64,000 bases of DNA from Hyparrhenia diplandra (GCA_015847255.1 JADLZK010005874.1:186001-250000), one strand, 5' to 3'. Shown: positions 1 to 11,159, counted from the first letter of the stretch. Notes: generated from the sequence alone by a model not told the origin. Made by a program: numbers and translations.

Positions 1-429
1 CCAAACCTTTTCCAAAACGACTTCTAATACCATCCCTGAGGGAGTATAGATCAAGTATATAAATAGGGAACGCATGCTATGGAAACCAGCTTCGTATGCA
101 AACTATGAAAACTACAATTAAGGCCACATGATTTTGATATAACGTCCACGAAGACAGATGGATTTTTCTTTCACTTAAACCCTCCCACCTGAATACACAC
201 AGGTTAGATTTAAACCCCACAGCCACAGGTGGCAGGGTTAAAGTGGAAAAAAAAACTCCACTTGTCTCCTAGACGTTGGATCCAGCTGGTTTCCATAGCA
301 TATGTTATCATATAAAAAAGCGTTACAAAATAAAGCAACGCAGTTACCTCACACATAAAACACTAGTACAAACTGTGGATTCACATGACGTACAATCACA
401 CGCATGGCAACATAAAGTTACCTCCGACT

Positions 430-672
430 GCATGCGATATATAGTAGCAACGTTCCAGCAGGGACTTCGTCACGTCCCAACATTATTCATATATATATCT
501 ATATATAGCTCACTATCATAGTAGTATAACTACCAGATAGCCAGCAAGCATTACTGAAGAAGACGCGCATAGGGCCACACAGCCGCAGCTCTGATGATGA
601 TTGAGCCACTTGTAACAGCAAGTCATCGGCGTCGCGTTTGGCAGCTGCCGATGCCCCGCGCTGTGCCAAGTA
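430..672 (-). promoter_or_regulatory. Conserved 3' flank of peptide gene A with GC palindrome
   Basis: Downstream of the gene A stop lies a block shared with genes D and E. It contains an imperfect inverted repeat at 461-478 in which GGGAC and GTCCC flank an ACGTCAC-like centre. The same palindrome sits at 14821-14838 (gene D, best preserved) and 20310-20331 (gene E). It could be a 3' processing or RNA-structure element, or simply duplicated flank that has not yet diverged. The role is inference; the repetition is seen directly. Confidence 0.45.
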
Positions 673-948
673 CTATGGGGAGTCCTCGGACGACGGGGTA
701 GCAGCGCCGTCGACCTCGCCGTTGACGCAGCAGTTTGGCTGCAGCGGCATGCAGCATCGGCATCCTTCAGGAGGGCACACGCCCAAGGCAGACGCCGCCG
801 CCGCGTGTGGCAGAGCCGCCGGGAGGACGCTGGCTTCTCTCAGCAGAGCTCGCGGCACGGCCGCAGCACCGGCGCTCATCTCGACGCCACCGCCGGAGAT
901 GAGGACCACGCACACGAGAGCTACGACTAGCGTTTTGGAGACCTGCAT
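673..948 (-). CDS. Small secreted cysteine peptide, paralog A (91 aa)
   Basis: This single-exon gene is the first of five local paralogs. Residues 1-20 are a typical signal peptide (MQVSK followed by a hydrophobic VALVCVVLISG core). A PRALLR block follows near residues 32-37, then an Ala-rich linker. The cysteine core has CRCC followed after six residues by CC, and the tail ends SSEDSP. It carries six cysteines in the mature part against four in the paralogs. An in-frame Met 13 codons upstream exists, but the start is set by the MQVSK start shared by all five copies. A TATAAAA box lies about 80 bp upstream of that start. I do not recognise the family. Secretion is inferred from the leader; a signalling or defence role is possible but not shown. 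Confidence 0.72.
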   Translation of the reverse strand: MQVSKTLVVALVCVVLISGGGVEMSAGAAAVPRALLREASVLPAALPHAAAASALGVCPPEGCRCCMPLQPNCCVNGEVDGAATPSSEDSP

Positions 949-1113
949 GCTGCTTGTTTTATTTTCCCGGTTCTCAGCAAGATGCAAATATGGTCGGTGC
1001 CTTCTAACTAGATGAATGATGCCTGCCTTTTATAGACGAATAATGACGACGAATGCTGATGATTCCTATATACCTTTCATAGATGACGTTCGTGCGATGC
1101 GATTGAAGAAATC
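949..1113 (-). promoter_or_regulatory. Promoter of peptide gene A
   Basis: On the gene strand there is a TATAAAA box at 1028-1035 and, further upstream, a conserved box at 1089-1113 (core ATCGCACGAA preceded by GATTTCTT). Both elements recur in front of all five peptide genes, which supports them as the core promoter and a shared cis element. Confidence 0.55.
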
Positions 1114-1248
1114 ACTTTGGAACTGAGCTAGTTGGGACAAGCCATGGACGGGCGGCCCGAGGTGGTTTACATCTTGTGAGGTAAGCCGAGGCTGTCATTG
1201 TCACTTTGCTTGCGCACAATTAATCAGGTAATGTATCATTATGAGGTA

Positions 1249-1535
1249 CTCCCTCTGTCCCAAAGAGTTCGTCGTTTTTGACTTTTGAACTTCATGTTTG
1301 ACCATCCGTCGATATAAGAAGCGGTCTCGAAAAAAAAAAAAATGTTTGACCATCCGTCTTATTCAAAATATTTATGCAAATCATAAAATAAATTAATCAA
1401 TATTCAAGTATCTTCATTGATAAAATAAGTCGTAACAAAATAAATTATATTTGTGAAAAAAAATTGAATAAGACGAAGTACCGAATAAGATGGCACGGAA
1501 TCCGGGTGACAAACTCGATTAGGGGACGGAGGGAG
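1249..1535. mobile_element. Stowaway-type MITE, copy 1
   Basis: It has terminal inverted repeats CTCCCTCTGTCCC and GGGACGGAGGGAG and a TA target duplication on both sides. The interior is AT-rich and nearly identical to the copy at 23194-23432. This copy holds an extra stretch of about 45 bp around 1300-1350, in which the TTTGACCATCCGTC segment is repeated next to an A-run. Confidence 0.9.
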
Positions 1536-1694
1536 TAAGCATGTGTCCTTTTTAAAATCTGTATTCAATTCAAATCTACTCAATCTCTGTACCAATCCCG
1601 ACAACGAAAAAGAAAAGCAGATCATAGGTTATAAAAGAGGCATGTCCATTCAGATCCTATTTTTTTTTTTAATCTACATACGGAGTATATCTCT

Positions 1695-2307
1695 CTAACA
1701 AGTATAGATTTCCAACGGGGTGCCGCCGAGGCACGCTGTGCCCTACGGGCCAGGCCGCACCGGGCTCCGTGCCTTACCTCGAGCCCAGGCCCGTCCCCAC
1801 GAGCAAAAATCGGTCCGGTCGGCCCGGTGGGCACGGCTGAAAAAATCATGCCATGCCGCTCACGGGCGATTTTTAAAACACTCAAACATGATCATTTTTA
1901 CACAGATTCCACCAAACATCCGAAAAAGCACAATATAGAATGACACGCACGATAATTTAAGATTCACCGGGCCTCACCGATTAATGCGTACAACATTATA
2001 CCAAATATGAAAATATCGGTGTACAATATTATACCTAATATGAAAATATTAGGACTAATATACCAAATATGTACAATATTATCACCAGTATATTTGCCAT
2101 CAGGCCTCACCGGGCCTCCCCTTTCTTAATGTGTCAGGCCGGGCCGTGCCCCGTGCTCGGGGGTCAGCCCAAGCACGTACTGGCTCCTCGTGCCGGGTCA
2201 GGTCGGGCGAGGCCCGTTGCCTCCGGGATGGGCCGTGCTTGGGTTAGGCCAAATCCTCGTGCTTCGGGTTGGGCCGTGAGCCGCACGGAAATATATACTA
2301 ACAAGTA
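1695..2307. mobile_element. GC-rich TIR element with 10-bp target duplication (MULE-like)
   Basis: The direct repeat CTAACAAGTA occurs at 1695-1704 and 2298-2307 and brackets a segment rich in GGGCC and GGCCC words. The ends are weakly inverted (TAGATTTCC against TATATTTCC). A 9-11 bp duplication suits a Mutator-like element, so MULE is the preferred call. The superfamily stays uncertain because the terminal repeats are poor. Confidence 0.5.
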
Positions 2308-2351
2308 GGACCGTTCAACTATGCACTGCATTAATTTTCGCTCGGCAAACA

Positions 2352-3000
2352 CAGCCGATTCCACTACACTGCTCCAGATCAGCAAATCATTGCCGGTTCC
2401 ACACCCTCCTTCAGTGTTGGAAAATGAACCGGCAGAACCAAACTGGTAGTGATGTGGAGTTCAAATCACTGTTGGTTTAAGACATCGGTAGTGATTTGAA
2501 GAGTTGCTGATTCACTATATTTAACCGACAACGCACTGTGATCAAACACTGTCAGATACTTATTTGTCCGACAGCAATTCTGATCCAAGCATTGCCGATT
2601 CCTAAGTCAAACGAGCAACGTTGATATTGAAAACACTGTCGGACTTTGAACAAGTGACTGTATTGAGAGAAATAACACTGTTAGGTTATATTGAGCCGAT
2701 AGTGCAGCAAAGTGACAATACTGTCGGTATATTCACTAGATAGTGTTCTTGATGTTAACACTGTTGATTTATTTTAACCCGACAACGTTATTTCTGTTAA
2801 CATTGTCGGTTCGTTAATGCAGCCGACAATGCTATTTGTGTCAACGATGATAGTTTTGTATTCAAACAAATATTATTTGGTGTAGTAACACTACCAGTTT
2901 GTTTGTCATTCACTGTTGTACCCATGCTAACCGCCATGTTTGTTTTTTATTTTATTTTATTTTATTTTAAATTTATTCCTAAAATTCAGTTTTTTAAACC
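2352..3000. mobile_element. CACTA-like subterminal repeat region
   Basis: From a CACTACACTG-like start the segment carries many copies, in both orientations, of a short word close to ACACTGTCGG / CCGACAGTGTT. Arrays of a short repeated motif inside the ends are typical of CACTA (En/Spm) elements. The right end is degraded and no matching 3-bp target duplication was found, so this is probably a remnant. A similar array lies at 19110-19320. Confidence 0.5.
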
Positions 3001-3156
3001 CTAAAAGCATCGTATATTAATATCAACAAAACATTACAGGGTTTGATGGTTACATATAACAAACTTCATCTAATGTTTACTTAAACTAAGCCTACATCAA
3101 CTTACAAATAAGAAAAACAATGACCATAGACATAACTAAAAAAGCATGACATCTTT

Positions 3157-3312
3157 CTAAAACCAAGCAGTAATTGGCGTAATCTTCATATCTACGGCAG
3201 GTGGCTTCTCTTCAATCTCTAGAGTCGGTTGATGGTCATAGTTTGCACCATAGTAGTCTTTGAAAGCTTCACCTTCGGTGTTGCATTTTTTAACAATTTT
3301 CAGGGTAGCCAT
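3157..3312 (-). pseudogene. C-terminal remnant of a transposon protein (51 codons plus stop)
   Basis: An open reading stretch begins MATLKIVKKC, continues through EGEAFKDYYG and EIEEKPPAVD and ends ITAWF-stop. Upstream the frame is closed. Its place beside the CACTA-like array suggests the C-terminal end of an element-encoded protein, but I cannot name the family from so short a piece. It is unlikely to be a free-standing gene. Confidence 0.3.
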
Positions 3313-3345
3313 TGATTTTTCAGCAGAGCAATCTTTCCAGGCTTA

Positions 3346-3688
3346 TCCCGGCACGTGACCAACACCGCACAAGGTAGCATGCCATGGTTGCCTATACACC
3401 GTGGGATGCTTCATCCACGCGGCCAGTCTAGCACGACACATGCAACCGTTACCGATCGGTCTTTATTCTCCCTGTTTTAGGCATGCATGGACGATGCAAA
3501 GCGCAGTGGGGGCCGGTCGACTACCAAACATGCCCGGAGTCGTCCTAAGTCATGCTTTGCGGTTATCCTACGCCAGCTCTTGAAAAATCTTTTTTTATGT
3601 AACAATTCAACTTTACCATGTTTCATTTTTTCCCAACATGTAGTCATGCTAAAAAATATAAGTGAACCATTTGCCTATAGATATTTAA
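3346..3688. other. Intergenic, no gene recognised
   Basis: No convincing coding region is seen. The part from about 3590 onward (CCCAACATGTAGTCATGC and following) recurs in diverged form at 19385-19450, so it belongs to a dispersed local repeat. Confidence 0.4.
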
Positions 3689-4815
3689 CTAATAAGATTG
3701 TTGCACGTAAGAGGTAAATTGCGCCAATTGTGTCGGTGACATCTATATCTCACCATTTCTATTCCTACTAGCGAGTGGTGCAATTTTGTCATCTTTTTTA
3801 TCAATGATCGTTTATTTATTTGCAAGATATATACCCCGCGCGTTGCCCGGGCCACAATTTTTTGGAGAACCTCAGTAACCGGTCATGAACACGTGACCTC
3901 CGAGAGGACTTTGTATCAGACGTGGACAATGGATATATATATTAGAATCGGGACGCAGACACGTGAGGTCTGAGTGGAGGATTATCTGTATCGGACACGG
4001 ACGCGTGAGCTGGGATCGAGATTTGGAATCACCGAGTAGGTGACGATGTTACAAAAAAATTCCACCCATGTTAATTCCCATCTGGGGTGCCATGGAACGC
4101 CGGAGGCCCAACTGGGACTATATAATGTGTTTTTTCTATAGTGGGCCTTGATTGTGTTGACCCTCGTTTTGGTTTCGTCGTTCATCGGCGAGGGGTGGGT
4201 TTAGTTTCCAAACTTTTCTCCAAAATTTTCCAAATTCCATCACATCGAAGCATTAAATGTGACACTTGTTCGGAGTATGAAATGTAAGTAAACAAAATAA
4301 CTAATTATACAATTTAGATGTAAATGAGATACTATTCTTTTTGAGTCTAGTTATAATATTTACCACAACCAAACGAAAAGTGCTTCAAGATTTGCTTTTC
4401 AATTCGCCTCTGGCCAATTTTTCAGGGGATCTAAACACACGCGAGCTGGGTTCTGATGTGCGGCATCAGATTGCTCAGTTATGTCTTTCTAGGGCGTTCA
4501 GCGGGTAAAAAGCAAGTCATTTTTGACAAACAATACAAGACGACATTAGAATACTTCGTTGCTTCGTCAGAGAGGTGGTCGGCTTCAGGGAGGTGGCGAG
4601 GAAGACCAAGAGTTTACAAGGACCGAGTTGTATTTTTTTATTTGTTTCAGGGGTGTTCTTGTAAGACTTCGGATGTAAATACCAAAATCTTTATGTGAAA
4701 TATAATACCCGGTATCTAAAAAATTGCAGTTAGCAATTTCCGTCCCGTTTACATCACCTATCAGTGAGAACTAAAGACAGAGAAGAAAAACTCCGGCCGT
4801 CAAGCTCGGATTTCT
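3689..4815 (+). repeat. Diverged copy of the importin-alpha upstream region
   Basis: 3689-4170 aligns by eye with 24133-24480: both contain a TTGCACRYAAGAGGTAA-like word, a CCACCCAT...CATCTGGG block, and a TATAGTGGGCCT word followed by TGTGTTGACC. 4735-4815 aligns with 24472-24545, the importin 5' leader with GAAGAAAAACTCC. The interval 4200-4440 is a MITE-like insertion that splits the copy. No coding part of importin is included here. Confidence 0.6.
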
Positions 4816-4848
4816 TTAAAGAATAAATAATTTTGATGATTAATTGTA

Positions 4849-5678
4849 AAAGTAGAAGTTTTTTTTTTTTTTTTTTTTTTTTTTGAGAAGGAACATGTAT
4901 TAATCGTAGTGCATTACACCGACCCTTTTACAAACAGAAATCCCAAGAAAAGGAAAATTACAAAGAAGTATAAAACTCCTGTTCATCTTCCTCGAAGCCT
5001 TGAGAGATCTGTTCGTCACCGCCGTCGAAGCCGCTTTCCAATCGTCGTGGGGCACCAGAGTCAAACTCCACAAGGTGGAGGCCGCAGAGGAGGACTTACT
5101 TCTAGGCGAATCAGCCGAATAAACTGCCTCCCAGGCGCATCGGCCAACTCGCGTACCCATGACGCATCATTCGATTCCACCGCCGGCAACCCGAGCAAAG
5201 CTCAGATTTTCACCAAAGAACATCTTTCTTGAGATTAATAGGGTCAACAACATCAGCACCTGAAGAAGACGACGATGCGCGGCCCTCGACTCCTGGACAG
5301 GTCTCCACAGCCTCTCCGTTGACGCCGGAGAAGATCGCCATCGGAGAACGGAAGAAGCTGCGAGAATTTATTCCGCAAGGCCGTCGCCGCTTCCGCATCG
5401 CCGGGCGTCACCAGGAAAAACAAACTGCAGAGGAGCCACGCTCCTCCGGTACAACAACCTAACTCCACCGAACATCGACGGCGAGCAAACCCTAGACCTA
5501 GGACTCGATCAAGACTCTACGAAGACGTTGAAGAGACGGACCCCGCTCCTCGTCACCACCGGCAGCGAGGCCGAGGCGAGGGAGGGGGGGCCGCACCCGG
5601 GCGGGCGGCGGCGGCCCTTTTTTTTCCGCGAGAGACCTAGGCGGCGGAAGTCAGAAAAAGTCCCTAAAGTAGAAGTTT
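4849..5678 (-). mobile_element. Poly(A)-tailed retroposon (LINE type) with 13-bp target duplication
   Basis: The direct repeat AAAGTAGAAGTTT occurs at 4849-4861 and 5666-5678. Just inside the left copy is a run of about 24 T, the poly(A) tail read on the minus strand, so the insert is minus-oriented. Its 5' part is GC-rich and the 3' part holds short open frames without a clear domain. The equivalent flank of paralog gene C near 11605-11640 lacks the insert, so an empty site exists in the window. Probably a truncated or internally deleted LINE. Confidence 0.7.
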
Positions 5679-5842
5679 GTTAGATATATCATCCTGGCAG
5701 CCATTGAGAGGCCGACCGGCACCTCAAGGGCCGACAGGCCTACCTGGCAGTCAATGGATGGGTACATAGGCCCTGTCAGCCCGTGAGTTGCCAATGGATG
5801 TGCATTTGTGTGTCGGCTAAAATTATTGAGTAAACATTTTTT

Positions 5843-6345
5843 TTTTTTTTTTTTAGAAAGGCGGCAAAAAACTTTTGCCGTATTTTTATTAGATGATAGA
5901 AAACAAAAAAAGGGGTAATAAAAGAATTACAAAGAGTAGCCCCTACAGCTCCCAGCTCCACTTAACTACTAGAAAGGGGGGAGGAACAACACCTTGACAA
6001 AGAGACCAAAGAAAAAAGAAGTATAAACTACTGCCTAATTGCTGCATTAGGCAATGTCGCCCACTGAAACTGATCAAACTCTTCCTTGCACAGGAACGCC
6101 ACTTCCCTTGGTTGCAAGTGTTTATTTTGGAAAACTCTTCTGTTTCTTTCCTTCCAAGTATTCCACCAGAAATAAATGATAAGGCCATCAAATTTCCTCT
6201 TATTTGCTCTCTCAATCTATGCCCGACAACGTCGCCAATATTTATGAAGAGAACCATTAGTGCCTACTGTGTCCAACGAGGAGAGACCAAACCAGGACTT
6301 CATGTGTGACCATACTTGACTTGCAAAGGAACAATCCTTGTTTGG
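5843..6345 (-). mobile_element. 5'-truncated LINE, 3' end with zinc-binding domain relic
   Basis: A T-run at about 5839-5858 marks the poly(A) tail of a minus-strand insert. Upstream on that strand the translation gives a piece with WWNTWKERNRRVF, typical of the C-terminal zinc-binding region of plant LINE reverse transcriptases, followed by NKHLQPREVAF. The frame is open only in parts. Gene C's flank (about 11775-11830) is uninterrupted at the matching place, showing insertion after the B/C duplication. Confidence 0.7.
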
Positions 6346-6712
6346 TATAATTGCTATTGCGTAGTATATATATACAACATCAGTAGATAGAACTTTCACC
6401 CGAAGTATCAATCACGTAAACTTGTCAAATTTAAAACAACCAAAGAAAACCACACAGAACATCCGAACTACACAGCTGCGCATATATATGCACTCTTCAC
6501 ACGACGTACAAGCATGCATATATGTGAGCATGTCTGGCACGTCACGTCGATCGCAATATATTTATTCATTGATCTAACACTAATAATAGCTCCCTGCTAG
6601 CATTATACTACTAGCAAGCACGTACCGAAGAAGACACACGGACATCTCCGATGAGCCCGTGGTTACAGAGCGCGCGATTCACATCGGTTTGGTAAGTGCC
6701 GTTGCCATGCTA

Positions 6713-6982
6713 CTACGGGGAGTCGCCGTCGCCCAACGCCGGGAGCGCGTCGTTGTCGTTGTCGTCGTCGGTCGGCGGTGAAAAGCAGCATTTGATTGCA
6801 ATCGGATAGCAGCATCCGCCCGGGTTGTCGAAGCCGCCGCCAGCTGCCGCCACTGTGAGGCCGGCCCGGTGGACGCTGGCTCTCAGCAGAGCTCGCGGCA
6901 CGGCCACAGCACCGGCGCTCATCTCGCCGGAGATGAGGACCACGCACACGAGAGCAATGGCTAGCAATTTGGAGACCTGCAT
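6713..6982 (-). CDS. Small secreted cysteine peptide, paralog B (89 aa)
   Basis: This single-exon gene starts with MQVSKLLAIALVCVVLISG, a clear signal peptide, followed by an AVPRALLRAS block and a Gly/Ala-rich linker. The core is GGCC, six residues, then KCC, followed by an Asp-rich acidic tail ending GDGDSP. It is closest to paralog C, with the same leader, core and tail. The TATA box lies about 77 bp upstream. The 3' flank has collected two LINE-type insertions absent from C. The function is unknown. Four cysteines in two vicinal pairs would allow two disulfides in an extracellular peptide, which is inference. Confidence 0.75.
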   Translation of the reverse strand: MQVSKLLAIALVCVVLISGEMSAGAVAVPRALLRASVHRAGLTVAAAGGGFDNPGGCCYPIAIKCCFSPPTDDDNDNDALPALGDGDSP

Positions 6983-7167
6983 GCTTCTGGTTTTATTTTC
7001 CCGGCAGGGGTTCTCAGCAAGATGACTCTGCCTTCTAGCTAGCTAGATGATGCCTGTATTTTATAGACGATCGAATAGGCTACGTACGTGGGTGCTGACT
7101 ACATGCTGATGATTCTTATATAGAGGACGACGGGAGGCTTTTCGTGCGATACGAGATTCAAGAAATA
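6983..7167 (-). promoter_or_regulatory. Promoter of peptide gene B
   Basis: The TATAAAA box is at 7059-7066 on the gene strand. The conserved upstream box (core ATCGCACGAA in the paralogs, here GTATCGCACGAA) is at 7141-7167. The sequence stays alignable with the gene C promoter to about 7460. Confidence 0.55.
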
Positions 7168-7554
7168 TCACTTGGAACTTGCTTTGGAAGTGCATGCGGC
7201 CGGACCGTAGCTAGTTAGGATTGGATTTGGACAACGCACGGCGGGCGACGCGAGATGCTCTGCTCCGAATCCTCCGCCAAGCGCCAACGGGATACGGGGA
7301 TACATCGCCCGTGCGTGTAAATCCTACGTCCTACGTGACATCCTACTTAACTCTTTCTACCTTTTTTTTAACGAAACCCGTTGAGGCAAAACTTCTGCTC
7401 ACCTTTTTATTTTCTACCCGTCCGCCTGTCAAAATCCCACTCGATCTCGGCCTCATACAGATCTAATGTATATTAGGAGTGGGAAGTAGAAATAACTACG
7501 GTGTTCCCAACGTAAAGATGGTAGAAAGAAAGAAAGAAAGAAAAAGTGTAAGGA

Positions 7555-7660
7555 CATCAATAGTTTTATATATCGGCGTTCAATCGTTGATACAAAATGT
7601 CTAGAACCGAGCGGGCCTCTTCTGGTGTTGGGCCAGCTTTCATTACGGGCGGTTGTTGGG
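7555..7660. repeat. Single diverged copy of the 96-bp unit
   Basis: This segment shares TACAAAATGTCTAGAA and CGAGCGGGCCTCTTCT with the tandem units at 13479-13766. It lies in the equivalent position upstream of gene B as the array does upstream of gene C. Confidence 0.55.
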
Positions 7661-7701
7661 ACAGGTTCCTTATAGGATGAATCAAGCCTATAAGATTCGA
7701 T

Positions 7702-8908
7702 AGTAGATACATGAACTTGTCTTGCTGTGCTAAATAGGTCTATAGACTTAGAAACCAGCCATCTAGCCTCTCGAACTTGTGAACCCATTCACCCCAGGTC
7801 ATGACGGTTTTGCATGGCGGTTTTGCATGGCAGCATGGCAAGTATTGACATCAGCGATGACATCAAGACTTCTTTTTAATTTGTAAAATTAATATCTTTT
7901 TATTTGGAGCTCCAAATATAGCAAATAATATATCAATTTTGATCATATTGACGAGCTCTTTGCAATGGTGTACTCCATTTTATTATTTGAGATAGTTTTA
8001 TTTGTGTAAAATTAAATATTTCTATAAAAGAAAGTGATATTTTATTCTCACTTGCAGTCTCGATATATATGTGGTCGTGATTTAGTTCGGATATATACAC
8101 ATTTGCCGGTTTTTTTGCCGTAAATATACATAGGGTATATATTGCCACAAAATTTACTACTCATTTTATAGAAATTTTACCATAAATATGTATACAAGTT
8201 AGGCAACGCGCAATATATACATATTTAGGCCAAAACATGGATCGCACGCATGCAGGCGCAGGTGCAGGTAGCAAATGCATGCATGCATCGGTCGACGGAA
8301 GCGAAGCGGAGAGCTAGGCGTCACGCGCGGTGGGTGGCCCGATCGATCGTCCGGACGACGCATCGGATGGGCATTATCGCTGCCTACTACATCTTCACAT
8401 GTATGCATCGATCAGATAATATATTTTTGGGCGGGCGCAAAGCTAGGATCTTAAATCGTAATCAATCTAAATTGCACCTTTCTTTTCTTTTTTCTGAATC
8501 ATGACAATAAAAAACGGCAATATATATATCCGAACTGAATCACGACCACATATATAACATATTGTAAGTGAGAATAAAATATCACTCGTTTTATAGAAAT
8601 ATTTAATTTTACAAGAAATAAAACTATATCAAATAACAAAACGAAGTACACCATTGCAAAGAGCTCGTCGAGACGATCAAAATTGATATATTATTTGCTA
8701 TATTTGGAGCTCGAATAAAAAGATATTAATTTTGTAAATTAAAAAGAAGTGTTGATGTCATCGTTGACGTCGGCATTATTTGGTGCCATGCAAAACCGTC
8801 ATGGATCGGGGTGAACGGGTTCGCAAGTTCGAGGGCTAGATGGCTGGTTTCTAAGTCCATGGACCTATTTGGCACAACAAAACAAGTCCATGTACCTACT
8901 TTGTGCAT
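7702..8908. repeat. Long foldback (inverted repeat, arms about 400 bp)
   Basis: 7702-8120 is the reverse complement of 8505-8908 with roughly 85 percent identity by eye. Shared landmarks include GAAACCAGCCATCTAG, ATGACGGTTTTGCATGG and TGTGGTCGTGATT. The spacer is about 380 bp. The left arm has a 13-bp internal duplication of GGTTTTGCATGG. A transcript through it could form a long hairpin. It may be a foldback or MULE-type element with long terminal repeats; no target duplication was found. Confidence 0.75.
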
Positions 8909-9049
8909 TTCACTCATAAAACAAACCGACGGGCGGGAAGACTATGATGCTAGCAAGTGCCGCCACCAAGGTGCAAGCATGCCGAGGCTTTTTTGGGGCG
9001 ACTTCGCTATCGGCGCGGCGTGAGCTCAGCAGCAGCAATGACACTTTGG

Positions 9050-9262
9050 CTGTGTTTAGAGGCCAAACGTTTTGGCAAAATTTGGCAATTCTGGCCAAAA
9101 TTTGGTAATCGTAGCGTAATTGAAAAGACTATACCACGTTTTGTTTGTTTGTGGTAAATATTATCCTACCATGGGGTAACAAGGCTCAAAAGAATCGTCT
9201 CGCAATGTACATCTAAACTGTGTAATTAATTTTTTTTTTACCTAAATTTCATATTCGGACAT
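9050..9262. mobile_element. MITE-like segment related to 4200-4440
   Basis: It contains GGCCAAAATTTGG-type words, a TACCACG...TTGTGGTAAATATTAT block and a CATATTCGGACATG end. The 4200-4440 segment shows the same words in reverse orientation. No clear target duplication is seen, so the call is tentative. Confidence 0.35.
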
Positions 9263-9354
9263 GCGTCTTTTGGTGCATTTATTGTTTCGATGTGATGGAA
9301 GTGTAGAAATTTTGAAGAGAAACTTAGTCTCTAAACATAGCCCAGCCTGCGGCG

Positions 9355-9889
9355 ACGGTGAGCAAAGATGGCAGCGGTTCGGTTTCGGTTCGGATATCCG
9401 CGGGTTTCGGTTCTACGGGTTTCGGTTTTGGTGCTGGAATTTCACCCACGGTTTTCAGGTTCGGTTTCGGGTTCGGTTTCGGTTTTGGTTTCGGGTTTAG
9501 TTTTCCACCCGTGGATATCCAATGGATATCCGAAATAAATCATTTAGAATTAAAACTCATGTTTTATAATATGTTAATAATAACTTATTTACTTAGATTA
9601 TTAAATTTATTCAAAGTTGACTCATGAAAATATTTATTATTTGTTGTCTCTTGTTTATACATGTGAATATGTGTATATATATCTACGGGTATCCGTTCGG
9701 TTTTGGGTTATCCGCGGGTTTTGGATAACCGTTCGGGTTTTGGTTTATCCGCGGGTTTGGTTTTGGTGATGGATTTCCACCCGAATTGGTTTCGGTTTTG
9801 GTTTTGATTTTCGATTTCTGGTTTTAGTTTTGGGTGCACGGAGACTCCACCCGATCCGAACCCGAACCGTTGCCATCCTTACCGGTGAG
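9355..9889. mobile_element. hAT-type element with near-perfect 8-bp target duplication
   Basis: The terminal repeats are CAAAGATGGCAGCGGTTCGG (left) and the inverse of TAAGGATGGCAACGGTTCGG (right). ACGGTGAG precedes and CCGGTGAG follows, an 8-bp duplication matching at 7 of 8. The interior is dominated by GGTTTCGG-type low-complexity sequence around GGATATCC words. No transposase is present. The reading frames through it are artefacts of the repeat. Confidence 0.7.
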
Positions 9890-10175
9890 CCAGTGCGGCC
9901 TTGTTTGTTCCTGTGTGGCGTTGCAGGGCGCGTCCGTGCAAGTGGTGTTGTCCCTGTGACCACAAGAAGTCAACATCTCTGCGACTGACCAACAGGCCAG
10001 GTACGGGTGCCTCATTCTAACGTCTAGAACCTAAGAATAATAGGTATAGAAAATACTTTCACTGTATCATGTAATTTGGTATTCTATGTATAGTTTGATG
10101 TCGTCTTAGATCAGGTTGTTAATGGAAGTGTAATAATAGAGTATCATTACTCAAGATTCAAGAACCGAACAAATG

Positions 10176-10588
10176 TATTGATGTAACTAATTCGCCAAAG
10201 GGTGCTTAGTCCGGTTGGCTAAGTCACTCGAGCGACACTCCACAGGTCATGAGTTTGAATCCCCATGGGAGCGAATTTCAGGCTGTGGTTAAAAAAATTC
10301 CCTCGTCGGTCCCGTGTGCCAAAGCCCTAGTTAAGAGCTCGCCCAGGTCCCGTGTGGATCGAGCTGTGGGCTCTCGTTGGTATACCGGCTTATGGGTTCG
10401 GTGTAATTCTGGCCCCGGTCTTCTCCAAATGGATTGAGGATCGTAGTTTCTATGGGCTAGAAGCTCCTAGTGTCAGGGCGGGACTGGGGTTCGGGGTTTT
10501 CTCGGCCGGGGAAACCGAGGTTTCTTCTTAAGAACAATACCAGTGGGGTGGTCTTTCCCCACCCGACCGAGTTTTTATTGATGTAACT
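10176..10588 (+). mobile_element. tRNA-derived SINE with 13-bp target duplication
   Basis: TATTGATGTAACT occurs at 10176-10188 and 10576-10588. Inside the left copy is a Pol III-like head with an A box (TTAGTCCGGTTGG) and a B box (GAGTTTGAATCCC). The body is about 390 bp and ends in a short T-run, as in rice SINEs. The words CCCATGGGAGCGAATTT also occur in the reverse-oriented SINE at 34559-34683. Confidence 0.7.
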
Positions 10589-11040
10589 TCTACGAGGACT
10601 ACCCTGTGAAAAATCAAGAGAGGTCTTTATCATAATAATTGGCAGAAAGATAAATCCTTTACACATGAAAAAAGATAAATTATAAAAGCTTAAAGCGTAA
10701 GTAGATATATGTCATTCACGTCATTGTTTTGCACCGAATGTGTAATGGGTTTTTTTCCTTCCGTTGCATCGCACGGGCATGTTTGCTATAACGTGCCAAG
10801 CATACCCGAATACGCGCGGAGGTGGCGTCGTCGGTGTTCCCGAAGCATTTGCTCACTTTCTGTTGTCTGCTTCCTACCCATGACAAGCCCGAGTGCATAA
10901 CCCCTACCTTTTCGACAGTTTTTTTTATTTGTTTATTAAGTTTTGAGGAGAAAGATTTACACCATCTAATGTAGTCTTGATTAGAAACAAAAATTATTTT
11001 TATTAAACTATGAATTAGTAAATGATACAATAAATTATTT
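10589..11040. other. Intergenic, no gene recognised
   Basis: No coding region or element with clear ends is seen. The sequence is AT-rich with short open frames that look random. Confidence 0.4.
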
Positions 11041-11159
11041 ACCGTGGCGGCGGGCAGCCGAACGCCGCCGAGCCGCCGAGAATTACCATGGCGGGCAAAC
11101 AATGTGCCCGCCACATTTAAAAAAGACAGGCATCACGCAAAATCATTTGGTTACTAGTG
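11041..11159. mobile_element. Solo end of a CACTA element
   Basis: It ends GATTTTGCGTGATG...CACTAGTAACC when read from the right edge inward, and has GCCCGCCAC subterminal words like the complete element at 51973-53119. The other end is absent. Confidence 0.55.

Noticed and set aside
638..1015. Plus-strand 125-codon frame over peptide gene A
   Set aside because: Similar plus frames overlap the other peptide genes, but only the minus frame keeps the signal peptide, the cysteine spacing and a common stop across all five copies.
9261..9627. Gly/Phe-rich open frames
   Set aside because: They are translations of GGTTTCGG repeats inside the hAT element.
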